Shown here piece after piece: positions 1-6,157 of a DNA stretch of 8,372 bases. A program made the translations under genes and the position numbers. How positions within the stretch are numbered: the first letter of the stretch is position 1; every line of letters begins with the position of its first letter. The notes beneath the pieces are model-generated. The model was not told the DNA's origin, searched no databases, and saw only the letters and a list, made by a program, of their open reading frames with translations. This DNA comes from Bacteriovoracales bacterium (GTDB taxonomy: Bacteria > Bdellovibrionota > Bacteriovoracia > Bacteriovoracales > Bacteriovoracaceae), in NCBI GenBank assembly GCA_007117175.1, contig SKGZ01000150.1:1-8372 (forward strand), written 5' to 3'.

Positions 1-2274
1 TAAAAAATGCTGAGCATCTTCAATCCTCTCTGAAACCCGAAGATCAAAGTATTCAGTCAAGCTGCTAATTCCAAGTGTCAGAGCAGGGCCAAAGGAAATC
101 AAAGGTCTAGGCTTAAAGCCTTGCGAGTAAAGAATAGGGACTTCAGATCTTTTAATAATTCTTGCCATAATTTTTTGCAAGTCTAAATGACTGACAAAGC
201 TTAATGGCCCAATTTTTGAAAACTCAACACGGTAGCGATGACCAGTCTCCGTTGCCGCTCTTTTTTCACGACTGGCCAAAATACTTTCCTTAGTGATCTC
301 TGGTTTTTCATACTCTTCATTTTTAAAAGCTTTCATAGTGGTTAGATACTCTCTTCTTTCCTCCACCATTTCTTTTAGATCACATTTAATTCCGCAGTGA
401 TAGCAAACAAGTTTCTTCTTATCGATATCAAATTTTTTCTCCAGCTGCTCTAGATTCGAATCATGAACAATGGCACCTGCCACTTTTCCACAAGGGGGAG
501 AGAGACGATTGGCCAATGCTTTTTTCCACTCAATTTCTAGGAAGCGAGGCTCCAGTCCAACATCAATATGATCCCAAGGAAGCTTGGCATTAACAGGAAT
601 TGTTCCCAACATTAAATCTGCATTCAGACCCGACTCTTCTAAACTCTGCGCCCAAAGATCAAACTTAAAGGTTTCATTCCAACCATCAAAGCGCGCCCCC
701 TTCTTCCATGCATTGTAAATAATAGGAGCAATACGACGATCTCCTCTTGCCACAATTCCTTCCAAGTGAGAAATCTTAGAATAGTGTTTTCTAAAATTTA
801 AACGATACTCTTTAGAAAGATCATAAAGTAAGTTTTGCTTTCTAATAATCTCATCCAAACTAATCATGGCTGACCATTGAAAAGGAGTGTGTGGCTTGGG
901 CACAAAAGATGATGCTGAGACCGTCACACTGGCATTGCGTACAGAACATTCAAACTTACCAATGTCTCTGGCCTTTTTAGCAGTTTCCATAATGGCCACA
1001 ACATCTTCATCAGTCTCAGTGGGTAGACCAATCATAAAATAAAGCTTCATCTTGCTCCAACCACGGGAAAAAACATTATGTGCTGTTTTTAACATATCCT
1101 CTTCAGAGACATTTTTATTAATCACATTACGCATTCGCTGTGAGCCAGCTTCAGGAGCGAAAGTCAAAGAGGTATTTTTCACCGAGGCCAATTTATCTAA
1201 AATTCTCTCATCTAAACCATAGGCTCTTAAAGAAGAAATTCCCATGGTGGCCTTATTTTCAGAGACTTTATCTAAAAGATCTAAAATTAAGGGAGTCACC
1301 GCAGAATAATCAGCAGTGGATAAACAAGTAAGAGAAGCCTCATCAAAACCACCATTTTTCAAACCTTGCATCATCATATCCACTACGTTTTCTGGAGCGC
1401 GCTCCCTGACAGGACGATAAATCATTCCCGCTTGACAAAAACGACAACCCTCGGTACAACCCCGGGCCAGCTCTACTGAGAAGCGATCAAAAATAGCAGT
1501 CATATGGGGAATAGGTGACTTGGTGGGAAAAGGATAATCTTTAAGGCTGGGTAAGATATGTCTGCTGATACGATCTGAAATTTTCCCGCGATACTCTGGC
1601 CTGGCCCCTGCCACATATTGCAAGCCAGAATTTTCATCTTCTTTCACCTCATAAAAAGAAGGAACATAAATTCCAGTCCATTGGGCCAAAGAGAATAGAA
1701 TTTCATGGCGCGACTTATTTTGCCTGCGAGCTTTAGCAATAAAACGCACTATTTCTGGCAGAAGTTTTTCCCCATCGCCAATGACCACAAAGTCCATAAA
1801 AGGAGCTAGCGGTTCAGGGTGCATAGCACAGGGACCACCGCAGGTAATGAATGGTTCATGCTCTTTTCTCTCAGACTGCCAAATGCTAATCCCGGCCAAG
1901 TCCAGCATATTGAGAATATTGCTATAGCTCATTTCATATTGCAGAGAAAAACCCACCACATGAAAATCTGATAAGGGTTTAAAGTTTTCCAAAGTCACCA
2001 AAGGAAGTGACCTTTGCCTTAACTCCTTTTCCATATCAATCCAAGGAGCAAAGCAGCGCTCTGCTAAAAGATCCGTGGCCTTGTTGATTTCATCATATAA
2101 AACCTTTAGACCTAAATGACTCATGCCAATTTCATAGGTGTCGGGAAAGCACAAGGCCATGGTTCCCATGGACTCACTCCAATCCTTTCTTTGAATAAAG
2201 TGTTCACCACCAATATAGCGAGCAGGTTTTTCTAATTGATCTAAAAAACTGGCATAGGGATTTTGTAAAGACAT
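1..2274 (-). CDS. B12-binding-like radical SAM protein fused to DUF2344 (TIGR03960/TIGR03936 type), C-terminus beyond the window
   Basis: The reverse frame is open from an ATG at 2274 to the left edge: 758 residues and no stop, so the gene is partial at its 3' end. A GAGG ribosome binding site lies about 8 bases upstream of the ATG. Residues about 30-185 resemble the B12-binding-like domain of this family (CFPDTYEIGMSHLG, then VVGFSLQYEMSYSN). The radical SAM core follows, with the [4Fe-4S]-binding motif C273-x3-C277-x2-C280 (RGCTEGCRFCQAG) and the family-typical stretches FAPEAGSQRMRNVINK and YFMIGLPTET. A second cysteine cluster, C624-x2-C627-x3-C631, sits in the linker. From about residue 679 the sequence (RVEFSKIGPLSFVSHLDLQK, then QGFKPRPLISFGPALTLG) matches DUF2344. 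The family is expected to do S-adenosylmethionine radical chemistry, but its substrate is not known to me. In many genomes these proteins sit next to RNase E/G genes, so such a gene may lie off the left edge (inference). The family call is confident; the biochemical role is not. Confidence 0.93.
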   Translation of the reverse strand, partial: MSLQNPYASFLDQLEKPARYIGGEHFIQRKDWSESMGTMALCFPDTYEIGMSHLGLKVLYDEINKATDLLAERCFAPWIDMEKELRQRSLPLVTLENFKPLSDFHVVGFSLQYEMSYSNILNMLDLAGISIWQSERKEHEPFITCGGPCAMHPEPLAPFMDFVVIGDGEKLLPEIVRFIAKARRQNKSRHEILFSLAQWTGIYVPSFYEVKEDENSGLQYVAGARPEYRGKISDRISRHILPSLKDYPFPTKSPIPHMTAIFDRFSVELARGCTEGCRFCQAGMIYRPVRERAPENVVDMMMQGLKNGGFDEASLTCLSTADYSAVTPLILDLLDKVSENKATMGISSLRAYGLDERILDKLASVKNTSLTFAPEAGSQRMRNVINKNVSEEDMLKTAHNVFSRGWSKMKLYFMIGLPTETDEDVVAIMETAKKARDIGKFECSVRNASVTVSASSFVPKPHTPFQWSAMISLDEIIRKQNLLYDLSKEYRLNFRKHYSKISHLEGIVARGDRRIAPIIYNAWKKGARFDGWNETFKFDLWAQSLEESGLNADLMLGTIPVNAKLPWDHIDVGLEPRFLEIEWKKALANRLSPPCGKVAGAIVHDSNLEQLEKKFDIDKKKLVCYHCGIKCDLKEMVEERREYLTTMKAFKNEEYEKPEITKESILASREKRAATETGHRYRVEFSKIGPLSFVSHLDLQKIMARIIKRSEVPILYSQGFKPRPLISFGPALTLGISSLTEYFDLRVSERIEDAQHFL

Positions 2275-2429
2275 AGTGAGTTCCTCGGGTTTATGACTGC
2301 AATTTTGCAGGAGGGAGTCGTGCCCTCAAATACGGTTAAACTCTTTAACTAGACTAAAAAAAACCAGTAGGCAAGTTCTGCAAAAAGACAACACAAAGCG
2401 TAAAAAATCATATAATAAAGCGAGGGCCT
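2275..2429. promoter_or_regulatory. Divergent intergenic region with three short inverted repeats
   Basis: This 155-bp gap separates the radical SAM gene (minus) from the outer-membrane protein gene (plus) and must carry the promoters of both. It holds three dyads: CTGCAATTTTGCAG at 2297-2310; GAGGG/CCCTC with a 7-base loop at 2311-2327; and GTTAAACTCTTTAAC at 2335-2349, a 6-bp arm pair around CTC. The first two lie in what would be the 5' leader of the radical SAM transcript. The third could be an operator. None has a U-tract that would make it a terminator. No regulator can be named from the sequence. Confidence 0.35.
2411..2416 (+). promoter_or_regulatory. Candidate -10 box (TATAAT) upstream of the outer-membrane protein gene
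   Basis: A perfect TATAAT stands 13 bases before the ATG at 2430. There is no good -35 hexamer at 16-18 bp; GACA at 2387-2390 gives a spacer of about 20. If used, transcription would start around 2422-2424, leaving only a few leader bases and cutting into the GAGGG ribosome binding site. The element is therefore either fortuitous or gives a near-leaderless mRNA. Confidence 0.2.
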
Positions 2430-3533
2430 ATGAATGGCATAAGACTAATTATAATCCTTTTAACTCTTAAGGTGATCTCTATCCCCGTTGCTCGCGCACA
2501 GCTTGGTTTTGAAGACCACGCCTTTCCTGAAATTATCACTTCCGCTCGTGCACTGGCCATGGGAAATGCTTTTATTGCCAAGACCGATGATCCCTGGGCG
2601 GTGTTCTACAACCCAGCTGGCTTGGGAACAGTACGGGGCAGCGCTCTGCAAATGGGACAAATTCACACTGAGTTTAACAATGGCTTTTGGGATCTGACCA
2701 AAGGAGAAGGATCGAGCACTGTTTCTAAAATGATGCGCAATTTTAATGCCGATGGCCTTCGCCGCAACTTAATGGATCGACCAGGCAATATGTCCCATTC
2801 TCGGCTGAGCCTCTTTCCTAATTTCACCACTCGCTACCTCAGTTTTGGCTATGTCTACTCCCAACAAGCTAGAGCTCGACTGACAGATCTCAACTCGGAC
2901 ATGGAATTTGCCACTCGTACCGATCACGGCCCACTACTGGGGATGAACTTTTCATTTTTTGGGGGAATCCTTAAACTCGGTGCTAGTACTGTTTACTTAC
3001 ACCGAAGACAATTACAAGCTGAATACGACATCAATCAGACCATCGAAATTCCTCGAGAAGACTATGATATTGGCAGGGCCTTTATTACTAATCTTGGTGC
3101 GCGAGTCACCCTACCTTACACTTTTCTGCCCACCTTTGCGGCCGTGATGAGAAATGCCACCAACAGCTCCTTTAAGGCCACTCGCAGTAACGATACCCCT
3201 GAAGACATTGCCAGATCTATTGATCTAGGAGTCTCCATCACCCCACAAGTTGGTCAAGTCACTCGCATGCACTTAGAAGTGAACTATAAAGATCTCAGCG
3301 ATGAATATGACACCGATATGAAGCGACGACTGGGGATGGGAGTGGAATTTGATATGTGGAGGCGCTACTTTGTCCGCTTTGGTTATGGTGATGGCTTTGG
3401 CTCGGCTGGAATTGGACTTCGCCATCAAGCCTTTAGTTTTGATCTCACCACCTATGCCGTTGACCTCTCAGAGAACCGCTTTCGCGGAGAGGAAGATCGC
3501 CGCTGGGTACTCTCCTTTGGCTCAGGCTTTTAA
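2430..3533 (+). CDS. Secreted outer-membrane beta-barrel protein (PorV/UPF0164-like, FadL-type N-terminus)
   Basis: The product has 367 residues. Residues 1-23 form a signal peptide (MNGIRLIIILLTLK..., predicted cleavage after ARA, before QLGF), with an unusual Lys14 inside the hydrophobic core. Residues 39-66 carry the ARALAMGNAFIAKTDDPWA segment followed by VFYNPAGLG. This pattern marks the plugged N-terminus of PorV/FadL-like and UPF0164-type barrels (a substrate-binding or pore region). The rest alternates aromatic and polar strands typical of a barrel, and the last residues (RWVLSFGSGF) end in Phe, as BAM-inserted proteins often do. The start is set by the signal peptide; GAGGG at 2422-2426 is only 3 bases from the ATG, so the spacing is tight. 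It stands alone, divergent from the radical SAM gene and convergent with leucine dehydrogenase. The cargo or substrate cannot be read from the sequence; no other secretion-system gene is visible nearby. Confidence 0.85.
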   Translation: MNGIRLIIILLTLKVISIPVARAQLGFEDHAFPEIITSARALAMGNAFIAKTDDPWAVFYNPAGLGTVRGSALQMGQIHTEFNNGFWDLTKGEGSSTVSKMMRNFNADGLRRNLMDRPGNMSHSRLSLFPNFTTRYLSFGYVYSQQARARLTDLNSDMEFATRTDHGPLLGMNFSFFGGILKLGASTVYLHRRQLQAEYDINQTIEIPREDYDIGRAFITNLGARVTLPYTFLPTFAAVMRNATNSSFKATRSNDTPEDIARSIDLGVSITPQVGQVTRMHLEVNYKDLSDEYDTDMKRRLGMGVEFDMWRRYFVRFGYGDGFGSAGIGLRHQAFSFDLTTYAVDLSENRFRGEEDRRWVLSFGSGF

Positions 3534-3535
3534 GC

Positions 3536-4648
3536 TTACTGCATTCTATTTTTTCTACCGGGAAATCGGTGTAAAACATTGCCCAAATAAGAAGTTTTAA
3601 TTTTCTTAATCGATTCAATTCGCTCTTCGGCCAAAAAGTCCGCAGCTTCATTAGTGGCAATATTTTTTTCATCTGAAACCTTGAAAATATCTAAAGTCGT
3701 TTCAAAAATTTTATCGATCATTCTTCTCGACTTAGAATCACTCCAACCTTCAAACTCGATACTGACATTCATCAAGCCACCTGCATTAATCAGATAATCT
3801 GGAGCATACAGAATATTTCTCTTTTTCAACTCTAGGCCGTGCTTGTCTTCTTTTAACTGGTTATTAGCAGCACCACAGACAATGCGACACTTTAACTCTT
3901 CAATGCTTTGATCATTAATCGCAGCTCCTAAGGCACATGGAGCAAAAACATCACAAGCTTGCTTGTGAATTTCATTCACATCCACAAACTGGGCTTGCGG
4001 GCAAGCTTCTTTCATACGTTTAATATTTTCTTCACTGACATCAGTAAACAAGATCTTAGCTCCAGCATCTCTTAATAATAAAGACAACTCAAAACCAACT
4101 GAACCGACTCCTTGCACTGCCACTGTTCGATCTTTCAATTCACGATTGCCAAAAACCTTAAAGCACGCTGCTTCCATTCCTCTAAAAACCCCTAGCGCAG
4201 TATAAGGAGCGGGGTTACCAGAACCGCCGTGGATCAATGGCACTCCAGTCACCATATTGGTTTCCAAGAAAATCTGCTCCACGTCATCCACAGTAATATT
4301 CACATCTTCGGCTGAAATATAACGACCGTTCAAAGATTCCACAAAGCGTCCATAGGCACGAAAGAGAGCTTCGGACTTATCCTTCCTTGGATCCCCAATA
4401 ATCACGGCCTTGCCACCACCTAAATTCAATCCAGAAATAGCGGCCTTATAAGTCATCCCACGAGAAAGCCTTAACACATCTTCTAATGCCTCCGCTTCAG
4501 AAGCATAGGGCCACATACGTGTTCCCCCCAATGCTGGTCCTAATGTAGTATCATGTATGGCGATAATGGCCTTTAAATTACAAGAAGGGTCGCTAAAAAA
4601 AACAACTTGTTCATGTCCCATTTTGGTGATCATTTCAAATGTTTGCAT
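3536..4648 (-). CDS. Leucine dehydrogenase (Glu/Leu/Phe/Val dehydrogenase family)
   Basis: The enzyme catalyses NAD-dependent oxidative deamination of branched-chain amino acids, chiefly leucine, to 2-oxo acids plus ammonium, in the cytoplasm. The product is 370 residues, typical for the family. Visible landmarks are LGPALGGTRM; MTYK with K68; NLGGGK with K80; AEDV with D115; the Rossmann motif GVGSVG at 180-185; and an acidic residue D203 at the end of the next strand, which favours NAD over NADP. Late in the protein are CGAANNQL and APDYLINAGG. K68, K80 and D115 fall exactly on the numbering used for Bacillus leucine dehydrogenases if translation starts at the ATG at 4648. That ATG has GAGGAG six bases upstream. 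The in-frame ATG at 4654 abuts the same GAGGAG with almost no spacing, so 4648 is preferred. The enzyme would feed leucine catabolism or branched-chain acyl-CoA primers for fatty acids. It is divergent from the ferredoxin gene across 29 bp. Confidence 0.93.
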   Translation of the reverse strand: MQTFEMITKMGHEQVVFFSDPSCNLKAIIAIHDTTLGPALGGTRMWPYASEAEALEDVLRLSRGMTYKAAISGLNLGGGKAVIIGDPRKDKSEALFRAYGRFVESLNGRYISAEDVNITVDDVEQIFLETNMVTGVPLIHGGSGNPAPYTALGVFRGMEAACFKVFGNRELKDRTVAVQGVGSVGFELSLLLRDAGAKILFTDVSEENIKRMKEACPQAQFVDVNEIHKQACDVFAPCALGAAINDQSIEELKCRIVCGAANNQLKEDKHGLELKKRNILYAPDYLINAGGLMNVSIEFEGWSDSKSRRMIDKIFETTLDIFKVSDEKNIATNEAADFLAEERIESIKKIKTSYLGNVLHRFPGRKNRMQ

Positions 4649-4677
4649 GGCCATCTCCTCTTTGCTTTAATAATGCT

Positions 4678-4980
4678 ATGTTTAAGGTTCAAAATTTAAG
4701 TGCCCATCATACGGTAAATATCAGAGAAAATGAATCAATTTTTGATGGTTTTAGCCGAGACAATCAACACCTGCCCCACGGCTGTCTGAGCGGTTCTTGT
4801 GGTAGCTGTGTCATTGAAATCATTGACGGCGCAGAGCAGCTAACTCCCCCTGGCATCATCGAGCAAAATACCTTGCAGGCCATCAAAGAGGCTCATCCGC
4901 AACTGATGGATAAAAACTTGCGACTTTCCTGCCGCGCCAAAGTTCAAGGTGCAGTGACTTTTCAATTGATTAAGATTTGA
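4678..4980 (+). CDS. Plant-type [2Fe-2S] ferredoxin
   Basis: This is a 100-residue soluble electron carrier. The cluster ligands are C36, C41 and C44 (GCLSGSCGSC, C-x4-C-x2-C) and C85 (RLSCRA), the signature of plant-type [2Fe-2S] ferredoxins. The domain fills the whole protein, with no reductase fusion. The ATG at 4678 is chosen because MFKVQNL aligns with the usual start of the domain. An upstream in-frame ATG at 4639 would overlap the leucine dehydrogenase start and add 13 non-homologous residues. No Shine-Dalgarno sequence precedes 4678, so translation may be leaderless or weak. The DUF2237 gene follows 31 bp downstream in the same direction and is probably co-transcribed. The redox partner is not identifiable here; nothing suggests that the divergent dehydrogenase, which uses NAD, needs it. 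Confidence 0.88.
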   Translation: MFKVQNLSAHHTVNIRENESIFDGFSRDNQHLPHGCLSGSCGSCVIEIIDGAEQLTPPGIIEQNTLQAIKEAHPQLMDKNLRLSCRAKVQGAVTFQLIKI

Positions 4981-5011
4981 CAGAACTGCCACACAAATCT
5001 ACTTTTTGCTA

Positions 5012-5380
5012 ATGGAAACATTGAATGTTTTGGCTACCCCTTTGCAAATCTGCTGTCCCGATAAAAAAACAGGATGGTACCGAGATGGTTTTTGCCAAAC
5101 TGACATGACTGATCGAGGAATTCACACTGTTTGCTGTATTGTGACTGATGAATTTTTGGCTTTCTCTCAAGAAATGGGTAATGACCTGAGCACACCAAGA
5201 GAAGAGTTTAATTTTCCTGGATTAGTTGCAGGTCAAAGGTGGTGTGTCTGCGCTGGACGCTGGCTAGAAGCTTATCATGCAGGTAAGGCCTGTCCAGTGG
5301 TGCTTGAGGCTTGCCATGAAGAAACCTTGGCCATTATTCCTTTGAGCTATTTAAAAGAATTCGACCATCAAAAATTTTAG
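5012..5380 (+). CDS. DUF2237 family cysteine-rich protein
   Basis: The product is 122 residues, the usual size for DUF2237. Family-typical segments run in order: LNVLATPLQICC; TGWYRDGFC; GIHTVCC; TDEFLAFSQEMGNDLSTPR; FNFPGL; GQRWCVCAGRW; and PVVLEACHEETL. It has nine cysteines (14, 15, 28, 41, 42, 78, 80, 94, 101), several in pairs or CxC, plus conserved Asp, His and Trp, which would suit metal binding or redox chemistry; the family has no function known to me. ATG at 5012 is preferred over an in-frame TTG at 5006 because it fits the domain start. No ribosome binding site is evident for either, so translation may depend on coupling to the ferredoxin 31 bp upstream. No signal peptide is seen, so it is probably cytoplasmic. 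The stop lies 2 bp from the stop of the convergent DUF6435-type gene. Confidence 0.85.
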   Translation: METLNVLATPLQICCPDKKTGWYRDGFCQTDMTDRGIHTVCCIVTDEFLAFSQEMGNDLSTPREEFNFPGLVAGQRWCVCAGRWLEAYHAGKACPVVLEACHEETLAIIPLSYLKEFDHQKF

Positions 5381-5382
5381 CG

Positions 5383-5562
5383 TTACTTTGACTTTTCTTT
5401 TTTTAGCTCTTCAATTTTATCACTAATTTTATTCGCTTGATCCATTAACTCAGCGTAGAGTTCTAATTTGCCATTTCTTTGGGCCGCCACTGATTCTTTT
5501 AAAATTTTTTCGTATTCTTTTTCTAAACGTAGCACTGGATCTTTTTTTAAAAAATTAAACAT
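5383..5562 (-). CDS. Small DUF6435-type protein
   Basis: This is a 59-residue, highly charged, helical protein. The N-terminus MFNFLKKDP, followed by a long amphipathic helix (RLEKEYEKILKESVAAQRNG, then YAELMDQANKISDKIEELKK), fits the small DUF6435 family, of unknown function. The ATG at 5562 is chosen because a GAGAGGG ribosome binding site ends 3 bases upstream. An in-frame TTG at 5574 would place the ribosome binding site inside the coding region. The short hydrophobic start followed by Lys-Lys could touch the membrane, but there is no transmembrane helix. It most likely forms a helical hairpin or coiled coil. It has its own candidate promoter (5589-5594) and is separated by 82 bp from the receiver-like gene upstream. 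Confidence 0.75.
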   Translation of the reverse strand: MFNFLKKDPVLRLEKEYEKILKESVAAQRNGKLELYAELMDQANKISDKIEELKKEKSK

Positions 5563-5588
5563 AAACCCTCTCAATTAGTATTTAAACT

Positions 5589-5594
5589 ACTATA
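5589..5594 (-). promoter_or_regulatory. Candidate -10 box for the DUF6435-type gene
   Basis: On the reverse strand TATAGT (5 of 6 matches to TATAAT) lies 26 bases before the ATG at 5562. It would give a leader of about 20 nt that retains the GAGAGGG ribosome binding site. The -35 region is poor (TCGAAT-like), so the call rests mainly on the -10 and its position. Confidence 0.3.
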
Positions 5595-5644
5595 ATCTCT
5601 CTAATTGCATAATTCGAGTTCTATAGATTAGAAAAGATTGAGAC

Positions 5645-6157
5645 CTAGTCTATATGCTTCATCACTTCTTCTAAAGTACATGGTACCTTTAGACAGACTT
5701 TGGCTCCCAACTCTGGAGACTTTAATTTAGTAATCAACTGGGGAGTCAAGTCATGACCGGTGACCACCACTTTGGTATGAGGAAACTTAACCTTGATCTG
5801 TGGTAAGAGCTGCTCCACCGCTTTGGGGGTCAACGAGTAATTTAAGAATAAAATTGTTTTGGTCTTGCTCTTTAAACTCAAAGTTAGCTCTTTAAGCTCA
5901 TTTACAATTCGATACTTAAAGGGAAAATTTAATTCATCGGCCCAGGTCTCAAAGAATTCGTTAGTAAAATCAAAAAAGAGTACTTTAGACTTTGGCTTTT
6001 TTTTCTCTACTATTTCTTGAATCTTAGACTCTTGCTCTACTTTCTTCTTTTTTTCTCGCTCTTCGCGTAATTTCACATCAACAGTAAACTCTAATTGAGT
6101 TTCTAAGTCCTCAATATTGGACAAAGTTCCTATCTTTAAATTACTTTTGGTGGACAT
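5645..6157 (-). CDS. Protein with a degenerate receiver-like domain (hypothetical)
   Basis: This is a 170-residue protein that I do not recognise as a named family. Residues 1-55 are highly charged, with a Lys/Glu-rich probable coiled-coil stretch (REEREKKKKVEQESK). Residues about 57-168 read like a CheY-type receiver fold: strand KVLFFDF (acidic D63); strand TILFLNYSL with N106 where the phosphoacceptor Asp would be; a helix then strand TKVVVTGH with T133 at the usual Thr/Ser switch position; and CLKVP with K157 at the conserved Lys position before the last helix (TLEEVMKHI). If this alignment is right, the site is a D-to-N pseudo-receiver that cannot be phosphorylated in the normal way. It starts inside the CNNM/CorC gene (17-bp overlap), with only a weak ribosome binding site, which suggests translational coupling and a related role. 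The receiver resemblance is by eye and moderate. Confidence 0.7.
   Translation of the reverse strand: MSTKSNLKIGTLSNIEDLETQLEFTVDVKLREEREKKKKVEQESKIQEIVEKKKPKSKVLFFDFTNEFFETWADELNFPFKYRIVNELKELTLSLKSKTKTILFLNYSLTPKAVEQLLPQIKVKFPHTKVVVTGHDLTPQLITKLKSPELGAKVCLKVPCTLEEVMKHID

Noticed and set aside
1140..1331. Open frame on the plus strand inside the radical SAM gene
   Set aside because: It lies wholly within a long, well-conserved coding frame on the other strand and has no recognisable protein pattern.
2460..2697. Short open frames on both strands inside the outer-membrane protein gene
   Set aside because: They are antisense or shifted readings of the signal peptide and barrel coding region with no features of their own.
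4639..4677. Upstream ATG as the ferredoxin start
   Set aside because: It would overlap the leucine dehydrogenase start and add 13 residues that do not belong to the ferredoxin domain.
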